Shown here in pieces: positions 8,600 through 16,467 of a stretch of 64,000 nucleotides of DNA (the stretch's first letter is position 1; each line of letters opens with the position of its first letter). The notes below the pieces were generated by a model. It ran no database searches. It was not told the origin of the DNA and saw only the letters and a program-made list of their open reading frames with translations. A program made the translations under genes and the position numbers. Source of the DNA: JACCWP01 sp963801045 (lineage in GTDB: Bacteria > Actinomycetota > Actinomycetes > Propionibacteriales > Nocardioidaceae). The stretch is from contig CAWDDC010000004.1 of assembly GCA_963801045.1 (NCBI GenBank), positions 434,001 through 498,000 on the forward strand, written 5' to 3'.

Positions 8600-9631
8600 A
8601 TGAAGGGTTTCCGACTGACGACGGCCCTGCTGGGTGCCGTCGCGTTGCTCGCCGCCGGATGCGGCGGTGACGACGACTCGGGGGACGACGGTGGCCTGAG
8701 TCCGAACCAGGTAAAGCTCGCGATGGACAACGACGACTACATGAACCAGCTGGCCTGGATGGTCGCCGACGAGAAGTACTGGCCGGACCTCGGCTTCACC
8801 GAGCCGGCCGAGGTCGTCGCGTCCGACGAGTACCTCGCCGGTCTGTTCGGCGGCAACGTGTGGGTCGCGCAGGGTGAGAGCGACGTGATCTGGTCCGCGC
8901 TGGCCGAGGGCAGCGTGCCGATGAAGATCATCGGTGTGGAGAAGGACACCGAGGCCTGGTTCCTCGGCATCCGCGAGGGGGTCGACAAGAACGACCTCGA
9001 GGGCCTGAAGATCAGCGGTGGCCCCGCGGGCGACCGGAACATCACCGTCGGGGAGAAGATCCTCGACGAGCTCAGCGTCGACCCCGACTCGATGGAGTGG
9101 GTGCAGATCGAGGGCGGCTCCGACGACCGGCTGCAGGCGCTGATCGCCGGTCAGATCGATGTCGCCGTGCTCCAGCCGCGGCACCTCATCCCGCTCGACG
9201 AGGCCAACGGCGAGATGATCTTCCAGGAGTACCACGACGCGCCCCAGGAGGTCTGGGTCGTCACCGAGGAGACGATGGAGAACGACCACGAGGCGGTGTG
9301 TGCCTACCTCGAGGGTCGGATCGCCGCCAAGCAGTGGATCTCCGAGGGCGAGGACTACACCGACAACCAGGACGCAGCGGTCGCCATCACCGAGGAGCGC
9401 GACCTGGCGCCGAGCGAGGGTGACCTCGCCGAGTGGCAGATCGAGATGGAGTACAACTGGGCCCTCGACGGCGGCGCGCCCGAAGAGGCGTTCGACCAGT
9501 GGAACCAGGACATGATCGACAACGAGAACGTGCCCGCGGACTTCGACTGGCGGGACCACGTCGACTTCTCCTGCCTCACCGAGGCGCAGGAGAACCTCGG
9601 CCTCGAGCCGGAGCCCGGCGACATCTCCTGA
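8600..9631 (+). CDS. ABC importer substrate-binding lipoprotein, NMT1/THI5-like
   Basis: Exported and lipid-anchored, 343 residues. The signal peptide ends in the lipobox LAAGC (near residue 20), followed by an acidic linker. The fold is that of NMT1/THI5-type periplasmic binding proteins, used for taurine, nitrate, sulfonates and pyrimidine precursors. Helpful segments are VKLAMDNDDYMNQLAWMVAD and LQALIAGQIDVAVLQP. ATG 8600 has GGAAGG nine bases upstream. The mature protein is very acidic. It is the last gene of the importer operon, and a strong hairpin follows at 9642. The ligand is unknown; the neighbouring hydrolases suggest an amide- or lactam-bearing compound, which is inference. Confidence 0.9.
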   Translation: MKGFRLTTALLGAVALLAAGCGGDDDSGDDGGLSPNQVKLAMDNDDYMNQLAWMVADEKYWPDLGFTEPAEVVASDEYLAGLFGGNVWVAQGESDVIWSALAEGSVPMKIIGVEKDTEAWFLGIREGVDKNDLEGLKISGGPAGDRNITVGEKILDELSVDPDSMEWVQIEGGSDDRLQALIAGQIDVAVLQPRHLIPLDEANGEMIFQEYHDAPQEVWVVTEETMENDHEAVCAYLEGRIAAKQWISEGEDYTDNQDAAVAITEERDLAPSEGDLAEWQIEMEYNWALDGGAPEEAFDQWNQDMIDNENVPADFDWRDHVDFSCLTEAQENLGLEPEPGDIS

Positions 9632-9641
9632 CCACCCTTCT

Positions 9642-9695
9642 CCGAACGATCCGACCTGATGATCGCTGGGGCGCTCGTACGGTCGGATCGTTCGG
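9642..9695. terminator. Bidirectional hairpin between the importer operon and the cupin gene
   Basis: Perfect 15-base arms (CCGAACGATCCGACC, 9642-9656, and its complement, 9681-9695) with a 24-base loop, placed between two convergent stop codons (9631 and 9704). There is no long T-tract, as often in high-GC actinobacteria. Confidence 0.75.
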
Positions 9696-9703
9696 GAAGC
9701 AGG

Positions 9704-10069
9704 TCAGCCGCGGACCGGGCCGTCCAGCTCCTCGGTGTTGGCGCCGAGCTCGGGGTGCGGGAAGAAGCAGACCAGCTCCACGTCGCCCGGCCCGCTCGCC
9801 ACGGTGACGTGCGGCAAGCCGACGGGCACCAGGACGACGTCGCCGGGTCCCACCGGGGTCGAGGTGTCGCCCTGCCAGTGCTCGCCCGTGCCCGCCACCA
9901 CGTGCATCACCTCGACGCTGTGCGGGTGCCGGTGCGGCGTACGCGGCCCAGGTGCGACGACGACCACGCGCACGCTGCACCCGGCCGCGTCGAGACCGGC
10001 CAGCGGGTCGCCCGCGCGGCGCCCGACGAGGTGGGCGAACGTCACGTCAGCACGCCGCACGACCGGCAT
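9704..10069 (-). CDS. Cupin-domain protein
   Basis: A 121-residue single-cupin protein. Cupin motif 1 is seen as PRTPHRHPHSVEVMHVVAGTGE (key residues H, H and E), and motif 2 as GDVVLVPVGLPHVT (key P and H). These residues usually bind a metal. Such small cupins can be isomerases, dioxygenases or ligand sensors. ATG 10069 has AGGAGG twelve bases upstream. It is the last gene of the leftward operon that begins at 12967 and is expected to be LacI-controlled. The gap to the preceding gene is 32 bases. Confidence 0.85.
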   Translation of the reverse strand: MPVVRRADVTFAHLVGRRAGDPLAGLDAAGCSVRVVVVAPGPRTPHRHPHSVEVMHVVAGTGEHWQGDTSTPVGPGDVVLVPVGLPHVTVASGPGDVELVCFFPHPELGANTEELDGPVRG

Positions 10070-10101
10070 GGTGCAGCACCTCCTCGTACGGGCAGCAGGG
10101 C

Positions 10102-11169
10102 TCAGGACACGGTGGCGGTGGCGCCGGCGTCGTGGATCACCTCGGCCACGTCGACCGCCTCGCCGTTGCGCTGCGACGACTCCAGCACCGACCGTACGAC
10201 TGCCAGCGCCCGCACCGCCTCGACGGCCCCGACCTCGACGGTCGCCTCGCCGCGGATCGCCAGCCCGAACTCGTCCAGCTGCTCGCGGAACATGTCCGTG
10301 CGCGGCAGCTCGACCTGCTGGCGCACCGACTCGCCGTAGAACTGCGACCGCAGTGTCGACCAGTCGTCGGCCTGGTGCGACTCGTCCCAGTGGGTGAAGT
10401 CGAGGTCGTACCGCAGGTTGGCCTTGGTGCCCTGCAGGTTCATCGTGTAGATGCCGGGAGATGCCCAGCCGGTCCCGATGTAGCCCAGCGCACCGCTCTC
10501 GAACTCGCAGATCGCCATCACCGCGTCGGGTACCTCGGACTTCGTGTAGAGCTGTCGAGCGTGCGCGGTCACCCGCCGGATCGGGCCGAGCAGGAACTGC
10601 AGGGTGTCGGCGTGGTGCACACCGAGCTGGATGAACGCGCCACCGGGACTCTTGTCCGCGTAGTAGCGCCAGGTCTGCGGGGTGAGCTCGAGCCCGCGCT
10701 CGTTGGAGAAGTTCGCCTCGGCCAGGCTGATGTCGCCGATGCGTCCGTCGTCGAGCCAACGCTTCATCTCCCGGTGCCCGGACAGCCGGCGCGAGCTGTG
10801 ACCCACCGCGAAGACCTGGTCGGTGTCGGCGACCGCGGCCGCGATCCGGTTGGCGTCCTCGAGCGTGTGGGCGATCGGCTTGTCGGTGTAGACGGCCTTG
10901 CCCGCCTCCAACGCCTGGACGATCACCTCGCGGTGGGTGTCGTTGGGCGTCGTGATGATGACGCCGTCGACCGCGGGGTCGTCGAGCAGCTCCTGGTACG
11001 AGTTGGCCGCGTTCGGCACGCCGTACTCCGCGCAGAACGCGTCGCGGCGCTGCTCGTCGCGGCTGAAGCAGCTGTACAGCTCCACCACGTCGCCGCGCTG
11101 CGCGCCGCGTGCGAGCACCCGGGCCCAGCGGCCCAGGCCGACCGGTGCGAGGCGAACCTTCTCTGCCAT
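10102..11169 (-). CDS. Gfo/Idh/MocA family NAD(P)-dependent oxidoreductase
   Basis: 355 residues. The N-terminal Rossmann fold has PVGLGRWARV in place of the usual GxGxxG. The family EKP motif appears as DKPIA (about residue 95). The C-terminal alpha/beta domain carries SPGGAFIQLGVHHADTLQFL in part, with the GGG-D-G-HxxD-like catalytic region ending in HHAD. Relatives oxidise or reduce sugars, inositols and other polyols. ATG 11169 has GGAAGG about eight bases upstream. It lies between the creatininase-family and cupin genes. A polyol-like or keto intermediate in the island's pathway would fit, but the substrate is not known. Confidence 0.9.
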   Translation of the reverse strand: MAEKVRLAPVGLGRWARVLARGAQRGDVVELYSCFSRDEQRRDAFCAEYGVPNAANSYQELLDDPAVDGVIITTPNDTHREVIVQALEAGKAVYTDKPIAHTLEDANRIAAAVADTDQVFAVGHSSRRLSGHREMKRWLDDGRIGDISLAEANFSNERGLELTPQTWRYYADKSPGGAFIQLGVHHADTLQFLLGPIRRVTAHARQLYTKSEVPDAVMAICEFESGALGYIGTGWASPGIYTMNLQGTKANLRYDLDFTHWDESHQADDWSTLRSQFYGESVRQQVELPRTDMFREQLDEFGLAIRGEATVEVGAVEAVRALAVVRSVLESSQRNGEAVDVAEVIHDAGATATVS

Positions 11170-11195
11170 GGACAGTCCTTCCAGCGGTGCCGTTG

Positions 11196-11963
11196 TCAGT
11201 GCGGCTCGGTACGGGACCTGCGGGCGGCCACGACGCCCTCGACCAGCTCGACCACGCCGTCAGCCACGACCTCGGCGAACGACGCCGCGCGTTCGGTTGT
11301 GGCCCAGTGCGGGTCGCCGTACCACCCCTCGTCGGCCAGCTCGGTGACGTCGGTGACGAAGCCGTAGACCTCGTGCGAGCGCCGCATCCGGTCCATCTCC
11401 AGGGCGCCCGGCGGGCGGGTGGGCTCGCCCGCGCGATCGGTCTTGACCAGCGCGGCGTCGTGGGCCAGCACCGCCAGGGTCTCGATGCCGCCGCCGTGCG
11501 TCAGCTCGCCGCCCGCGTCGCGGTACATACGCTGCGCCACGTAGCACGCCTGTGCGGCGACGAAGGTGACGTCGTGACGGTCCTGCAGTTCGGTCGCCAC
11601 CGCGTTCATCGACGCGATGTTCCCCTCGTGCCAGTTGACCAGCACGACCGTGCGTACGCCGAGCGCGATCAGCTCGGTGCACACGTCGCGCAGCAGCGCC
11701 TCGAACGTCTCGCGCCGCAGGCTCACCGTGCCGGGGTGGCCGGCGTGGATGGGCGTGACGCCGTAGGGCACCAGCGGGGCGTAGACCGCGTCCAGCCGGT
11801 CGGCGACCGCGCGTGCCACCAGCTCGGCCGCGAACGTGTCGGTGCCGTTGGGCAGGTGCGGCCCGTGCTGCTCGATGCTGCCGACCGGCATCACGACGGT
11901 GCGTGAGCGGGCGACCGCATCGGCGGCCTCCGGGCTGGTCATGGTGGTGAGTTCGTGGATCAC
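11196..11963 (-). CDS. Creatininase-family amidohydrolase
   Basis: 255 residues. The metal-binding signature GSIEQHGPHLPNGTDTF is intact (E, H and D ligands), and NWHEGN supplies the later His/Glu pair. Family members open cyclic amides (creatinine), formamides (ArfB) or peptides (MftE). No mycofactocin genes are nearby, so an amide-hydrolysing catabolic role is favoured. GTG 11963 overlaps the stop of the dehydrogenase gene (GTGA); ATG 11942 is an alternative. The neighbouring M24 protein resembles creatinase, the enzyme that acts after creatininase, but creatinine as substrate is only a hypothesis. Confidence 0.88.
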   Translation of the reverse strand: MIHELTTMTSPEAADAVARSRTVVMPVGSIEQHGPHLPNGTDTFAAELVARAVADRLDAVYAPLVPYGVTPIHAGHPGTVSLRRETFEALLRDVCTELIALGVRTVVLVNWHEGNIASMNAVATELQDRHDVTFVAAQACYVAQRMYRDAGGELTHGGGIETLAVLAHDAALVKTDRAGEPTRPPGALEMDRMRRSHEVYGFVTDVTELADEGWYGDPHWATTERAASFAEVVADGVVELVEGVVAARRSRTEPH

Positions 11964-12967
11964 GAGACGGTGCCTCCGATCTCGACGACCGGGTCGCGCA
12001 GCGGCTCGCCCCGGAGCAGACGGGCGGCCTCGGCGGCGGCCTTGCGTCGCATGTCCAGCTCCGACTCCTCGGTGTACCACGCCATGTGCGGCGTGAGCAG
12101 GACCCGGTCCTGCACGCCGGCCAGCACCGACTCCAGTGCCGACACCTCGGGCGGCTCGGACGGGAACACGTCGAGCGCCGCGCGGGCCGGCCGGCCGGCG
12201 GCCAGCGCCGCGGCCAGCGCCTCGAGGCCGACCAGCGATCCGCGGGCGGTGTTGACCAGCACACTGCCCGGCCGCATCCGGGCCAGCTCGTCGGGGCCGA
12301 GCAGGGGCGAGCCGTCGGCGTTGCCGGGCGCGTGCAGGGTGACGACGTCGCTGCGCTGCAGCAGCTCGTCGAGCGTCACCGCGTCGACGTCGGCCTCGGC
12401 CGCCACGTCGACGTACGCGTCGTAGCAGCAGACCAGCATCCCGAACGCCCGCAGGTAGTGCGCGACCTGCCTGCCGATCCGGCCGAAGCCGACCACTCCG
12501 GCGACCAGGCCGCTCGGCTGGTGCAGCGGGCGCAGACCGGCCACGCCCCACTGCCCGGAGCGCAGCGCGCGGTCGGCGTCGACCAGCCGGCGCAGCTGTG
12601 CGAGCACCAGCGACACGGCGTGCACCGCGACGGCCTCGGTGCCGTAGTCGGACACCCGCGCGACGGCGACCCCGTGCCGGCGCGCGGCGTCGAGGTCGAT
12701 GGAGTCGGTGCCGATGCCGTAGCGGACGATGCCGCGCAGCCGGCCGTCGACACCTGCCCCCTCGCCCAGCCGGGCGACCACGTCGGCGGTGAAGCGCGGT
12801 CGGCTGCCCGCCAGGACGACATCGGCACCGGCGGCCACCGCGACGATGTCGTCGGGGGACCCGCCGTCGCCGGCGACCAGCCGGGCACCGACGGGGCCGA
12901 GCGCGTGCTCCTCGACCGAGAAGTCGGCGTAGCGCGTGCCGAGGATCGCCACCACCGGTTGGGCCAC
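11960..12967 (-). CDS. NAD-dependent D-2-hydroxyacid dehydrogenase
   Basis: 335 residues. The NAD-binding motif is VGFGRIGR (about residue 155). The catalytic trio of the family is visible: Arg in VNTARGSLV, Glu in DVFPSEPP and His in TPHMAWYT. Such enzymes interconvert 2-hydroxy- and 2-oxoacids (glycerate, phosphoglycerate, lactate and others). GTG 12967 follows a strong GGGAGG. It is the first gene of the leftward catabolic operon, and the promoter with its operator lies just upstream at 12999-13028. The following gene overlaps it by four bases. Confidence 0.9.
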   Translation of the reverse strand: MAQPVVAILGTRYADFSVEEHALGPVGARLVAGDGGSPDDIVAVAAGADVVLAGSRPRFTADVVARLGEGAGVDGRLRGIVRYGIGTDSIDLDAARRHGVAVARVSDYGTEAVAVHAVSLVLAQLRRLVDADRALRSGQWGVAGLRPLHQPSGLVAGVVGFGRIGRQVAHYLRAFGMLVCCYDAYVDVAAEADVDAVTLDELLQRSDVVTLHAPGNADGSPLLGPDELARMRPGSVLVNTARGSLVGLEALAAALAAGRPARAALDVFPSEPPEVSALESVLAGVQDRVLLTPHMAWYTEESELDMRRKAAAEAARLLRGEPLRDPVVEIGGTVS

Positions 12968-12998
12968 CCTGACCTCCCTTTAGGACCGCTCCCGGCTC

Positions 12999-13028
12999 AC
13001 GGTAGGAGACAAACGTTTGCAGGGTCAA
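12999..13028 (-). promoter_or_regulatory. Promoter with LacI-family operator for the dehydrogenase operon
   Basis: On the minus strand TTGACC (13028-13023) and TACCGT (13004-12999) are spaced by 18 bases. The palindrome CAAACGTTTG (13010-13019, extended core 13009-13020) sits in the spacer. Repressor binding here would block polymerase directly. Confidence 0.75.
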
Positions 13029-13084
13029 TGCCCGGCCCGGCCACGCCCGGGTGCCGCCGCACGCCGGATCCCGGACCGGACTTC

Positions 13085-13115
13085 TTGACGCCGGAGTCGC
13101 AAACGATTGTAGGCT
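13085..13115 (+). promoter_or_regulatory. Autoregulatory promoter/operator of the lacI gene
   Basis: TTGACG (13085-13090) and TAGGCT (13110-13115) are spaced by 19 bases. GCAAACGATTGT (13099-13110) matches the GCAAACGTTTGC core at 10 of 12 positions. The weaker site suggests partial autorepression. Its centre is 90 bases from the operator at 13009-13020 on the divergent promoter. Confidence 0.65.
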
Positions 13116-13135
13116 GCCTTCCGAACGGGAGGCGC

Positions 13136-14185
13136 ATGTCCATGGTCGTCGAGGCCGGAGGAAGCAAGGGCCCGGCCACGCTCATCGACGTGGCCAGGCG
13201 CGCCGGCGTGCACCCGTCCACCGCCTCGCGAGCGCTGAACGGGCACAGCCGGAGCAAGGTCAGCCCGGCGACGGTGGCAGCGGTGCTCGACGCCGCCCGG
13301 CGGCTCGGCTACCAGCCCAACGCGCTGGCCCGCGGGCTGAAGATGAGTCGTACGTTCACCGTCGGCATGCTGGTGCCCGACCTCACCAACCCGCTGTTCC
13401 CGCCGATCGTCCGCGGGCTGGAGGACCGGCTGCGTGACTCGGGCTGGACCCTGGTGCTGGCCAACACCGACAACGACGACGGCAAGGAACGCTCGCTGCT
13501 GCGCACGATGACGACGCGACGCGTCGACGGGCTGGTGCTCGCGACGGCGCGTCGCTCGTACCCGCTGCTCGCCGAGATCGAGAGCAGCGGGGTGCCCACC
13601 GTGCTGGTCAACCGGACGACCGACGAGCCCACCGTGCCCGCGGTCCTGGGTGACGACCACAGCGGCATCGGTCAGGCCGTACGACACCTGGCCTCGCTCG
13701 GCCACACCAAGATCGCGTTCGTCGGCGGCACGCAGGAGGTGTCGACGGGTCTGGTCCGCTACCACAGCTTCGTCTCGTGGATGCGCAGCGAAGGTCTCGA
13801 CGCCGACCCGGAGCGGATCGTGTTCGCGCGTTGGTTCCGTGAGGACCTCGGCGCCGACGCGTTCGAGGAGCTGATCGGGCGCGGGGTCGAGTTCACCGCC
13901 GCCGTCTGCGGCAACGACCTCATCGCGCTCGGCGGCTACACCGTGCTGCGCGCACACGGGCTGCGCTGCCCCGACGACGTGTCGGTCATCGGCTACAACG
14001 ACACCCCGTTCAACGACAAGTTCTCCCCACCGTTGACCAGCATCCGGCTGCCGCACTACGAGATCGGCCACCGTGCCGCGGACCTGCTGATCGAGGGCAT
14101 CGAGCAGCGCGGGACGACGCCGGCCGACATCCGGCTCAAGCCGGCGCTGATCGTGCGCGGGTCGACCGCACCGCCGCGGTCGTGA
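13136..14185 (+). CDS. LacI-family transcriptional regulator, likely regulator of the island
   Basis: 349 residues. The N-terminal HTH and hinge read TLIDVARRAGVHPSTASRAL, then YQPNALARGLK. A periplasmic-binding-protein-like effector domain follows (FTVGMLVPDLTNPLFPPI, VDGLVLATARR, VSVIGYNDTPF). Small catabolic ligands normally release such repressors. Two in-frame ATGs occur (13136 and 13142); GGGAGG at 13127-13132 is three bases from the first and nine from the second, so 13142 may be the real start. The stop overlaps the M24 gene start (GTGA). Operators in front of itself and three other operons make it the probable local regulator. Confidence 0.92.
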   Translation: MSMVVEAGGSKGPATLIDVARRAGVHPSTASRALNGHSRSKVSPATVAAVLDAARRLGYQPNALARGLKMSRTFTVGMLVPDLTNPLFPPIVRGLEDRLRDSGWTLVLANTDNDDGKERSLLRTMTTRRVDGLVLATARRSYPLLAEIESSGVPTVLVNRTTDEPTVPAVLGDDHSGIGQAVRHLASLGHTKIAFVGGTQEVSTGLVRYHSFVSWMRSEGLDADPERIVFARWFREDLGADAFEELIGRGVEFTAAVCGNDLIALGGYTVLRAHGLRCPDDVSVIGYNDTPFNDKFSPPLTSIRLPHYEIGHRAADLLIEGIEQRGTTPADIRLKPALIVRGSTAPPRS

Positions 14186-15372
14186 CCGGTTCAGTCCCGC
14201 GCGGTCCGTACGTCCCGGCCCACCTGCTCGTCGACGGCCTGCCAGCGTTCAGTCCCGGGGAGCTGAGCCGCCGCCGCTCCGACCTGCTCGCCGCGGCCGC
14301 CGAGCGCGGGCTGCGCCGGGTGCTGCTGGTCGGGGCCGACCGGGCCGGCACCGCGGTGCCGTGGGTGACCGGCTGGCCGGTGACCCGCGAGGCCTGGGCG
14401 GTCGTGGAGGAGGGGCGTCGCGACGCGCTCCTCGTCGGGTTCTACAACCACGTCCCGCAGGCCCGTGCGGTGGCCCGCGACGCCGACGTCGACTGGGTCG
14501 GGCCCTCGGCCGTCGCCTCGGTGGTCGCCGAGCTCGGCCGGCGGGGGCACGGCACCGATCCGCTCGGGGTGGTGGGACCGCTCTCGGCGCGCGCCGCCAG
14601 CGGACTTGCGGCGGCCGGTGTCGAGGTCGTCGACCTGGGCGCCGACTACACCCGGCTGCGGCAGCACAAGTCCGCCGCGGAGCTGGAGTGGCTGCGGGTC
14701 GGAGCCGCGCTGTCCGACGCCGCCATCGACGCGCTCCGCACCGGACTGCGCAGCGGGTTGACCGAGTGGGAGCTCGCCGACCTCGTCGAGCGTGCGTACG
14801 TCCCGTACGGCGGCACCACCCACATCCACTACTTCGGCGTGACGCCGATGCGCGACCCGCGTCGCGCCAACCCGGCCCAGCACCCGTCCGGTCGCCGCGT
14901 GCGACCGGGCGACGCGGTCGTCGTCGAGCTCAGCGCGGCGTTCGGCGGCTACCCGGGGCAGGTGCTGCGGACGTTCGCCGTCGAGGACGACCCGACCCCG
15001 CTCTACCAAGAGCTGCACGACGTCGCCGAGGCGGCCTTCGACGCCGTCGTCGCGGTGCTGCGCGACGGCACCACTCCCGAGCAGGTGCAGGAGGCGGCGG
15101 GCGTGATCGAGGACGCGGGCTTCACCACCCTCGACGACCTGGTGCACGGCTTCGGCGGGGGCTACCTGCCGCCGGTGCTCGGGTCTCGCAGCCGCGACCA
15201 CGACCCGACGGGCGAGGGCACGTTCCGGGCCGGCATGACCGTGGTCGTGCAGCCCAACGTGGTCACGCCCGACGGCCGCGCCGGCGTCCAGACCGGCGAG
15301 CTGGTGCACGTGACCGACACCGGCGTCGAGCGGCTGCACGCCGCCCCCCGCGGCCTGCACCGCGCCGGCTGA
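14182..15372 (+). CDS. M24 family (creatinase / Xaa-Pro peptidase-like) protein with altered metal ligands
   Basis: 396 residues: an N-terminal creatinase-type domain (1-155) and a pita-bread catalytic domain (160-385). In metal-dependent M24 peptidases five ligands (D, D, H, E, E) are expected. The aligned residues here are E249, Q260, H322, Q357 and E373, so three are changed. Creatinase, a metal-free member, has also lost them and uses a histidine; H214/H216 (TTHIHYF) could serve. Together with the creatininase-family gene this suggests C-N bond hydrolysis of a small molecule rather than peptide cleavage. That is inference. GTG 14182 overlaps the lacI stop by four bases. A convergent terminator follows at 15381. 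Confidence 0.82.
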   Translation: MTGSVPRGPYVPAHLLVDGLPAFSPGELSRRRSDLLAAAAERGLRRVLLVGADRAGTAVPWVTGWPVTREAWAVVEEGRRDALLVGFYNHVPQARAVARDADVDWVGPSAVASVVAELGRRGHGTDPLGVVGPLSARAASGLAAAGVEVVDLGADYTRLRQHKSAAELEWLRVGAALSDAAIDALRTGLRSGLTEWELADLVERAYVPYGGTTHIHYFGVTPMRDPRRANPAQHPSGRRVRPGDAVVVELSAAFGGYPGQVLRTFAVEDDPTPLYQELHDVAEAAFDAVVAVLRDGTTPEQVQEAAGVIEDAGFTTLDDLVHGFGGGYLPPVLGSRSRDHDPTGEGTFRAGMTVVVQPNVVTPDGRAGVQTGELVHVTDTGVERLHAAPRGLHRAG

Positions 15373-15380
15373 CCCACCCC

Positions 15381-15428
15381 GATCTTCCGGCGAGGCGGTC
15401 GTCCGGGCGCGCGTACGGCCGGAAGATC
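15381..15428. terminator. Bidirectional hairpin between the M24 gene and the amidohydrolase gene
   Basis: Perfect 11-base arms (GATCTTCCGGC, 15381-15391, and its complement, 15418-15428) with a 26-base spacer, between the convergent stops at 15372 and 15454. Confidence 0.7.
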
Positions 15429-15453
15429 CGTGCGGAGGCCCGGTGGGGCGGGG

Positions 15454-16467
15454 TCAGTGGCGGACGTCGTCGAGCAGCCGCTGCAGGTTGCCGGCGAGCA
15501 CCAGCCGGCGCTCGTCGGCGGTGAGACCCGGCACCTGGTCGAGGGTGGTGATCGGGTCGAGGTCGCCCATCTCGAACGGGTAGTCGCTGCCGAGCACGAC
15601 CCGGTCGGCGCCAACCACGTCCAGCAGGAACCGCAGCGAGGCCGGTGAGTGCAGCACGGTGTCGTGGTGGATCCCGCGCACCCACTCGCTCGGCGGCCGG
15701 GTGAGGTTCGCGGCCGCGCCGCGGGCGTCGCGGTGGAAGCCGCGGTCCCAGCGGCCGAGCTGGTACGGGGCGAAGCCACCGCCGTGCACCATGCAGACCC
15801 GCAGCTCGGGGTGCCGCTCCAGCACGCCGCCGAACACCAGGTGCCCGAGTGCGACCGTCGACTCGGCCGGGTTGCCGACCAGGTTGTTCAGGAAGTACCG
15901 GCTGACGCCTCGACCTGCCAGCGAGGCGTACGGGTGGATGAGCACCAGGCACCGCAGCTCCTCCGCGGCGGCCCAGAACGGCTCCAGGTCGGGGTCGTCC
16001 AGGTCGCGACCGTCGACCGTGGTGGCGATCTCGACCCCGTCCATGCCCAGCCCCACCACCGCGTGGCGCAGCTCGGCGACCGCGACCTCGGGGGCCTGCA
16101 GCGGCACGGTGCCGACCGAGCGGAACCGGTCCGGCTGGGCGGCGGCGGTGCCCGCGAGTGCCTCGTTGAACATCCGGGAGTAGCGGGCGCCCGCATCGGC
16201 GGGCAGAGCGTAGGCGGTCATGTCGATCCAGCTGGAGAGGACCTGCACGGCGACACCGGCGGCGTCCATCGACTCCAGCCGCGGTGCCATGTCGATCAGG
16301 TCGGGCCGCAGCGGTCCCGCGTGCACCCGTCCGGCGATGAGCGCCGCGCGACGCCCGTCGCGCTCGACGATCTCGACGCCGTAGCGCCCACCGTCGGCGA
16401 CCAGCGTGTCGACGACTCCGACGGGTACGACGTGGGCGTGCACGTCGATGCTGGTCGCAGCGCTCAC
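15454..16467 (-). CDS. Amidohydrolase family 2 (ACMSD-like) metal-dependent hydrolase or decarboxylase
   Basis: 337 residues, TIM-barrel type. Metal-binding HxH is at residues 10-12 (DVHAHVVP), a later His is in CMVHGGGFAPY, and the catalytic Asp is in GSDYPFEMGD. Relatives include aminocarboxymuconate-semialdehyde decarboxylase, other carboxylate decarboxylases and lactonases. GTG 16467 overlaps the preceding stop (GTGA). It is the last gene of the operon starting near 19965. Its position downstream of a C-C-hydrolase-like gene fits a ring-cleavage or side-chain shortening pathway, but the substrate is unknown. Confidence 0.87.
   Translation of the reverse strand: MSAATSIDVHAHVVPVGVVDTLVADGGRYGVEIVERDGRRAALIAGRVHAGPLRPDLIDMAPRLESMDAAGVAVQVLSSWIDMTAYALPADAGARYSRMFNEALAGTAAAQPDRFRSVGTVPLQAPEVAVAELRHAVVGLGMDGVEIATTVDGRDLDDPDLEPFWAAAEELRCLVLIHPYASLAGRGVSRYFLNNLVGNPAESTVALGHLVFGGVLERHPELRVCMVHGGGFAPYQLGRWDRGFHRDARGAAANLTRPPSEWVRGIHHDTVLHSPASLRFLLDVVGADRVVLGSDYPFEMGDLDPITTLDQVPGLTADERRLVLAGNLQRLLDDVRH

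Noticed and set aside
11196..11963. Mycofactocin peptidase MftE
   Set aside because: The signature is compatible with MftE, but no mftA-D or other mycofactocin genes are in the window, and the gene sits in a LacI-type catabolic operon.
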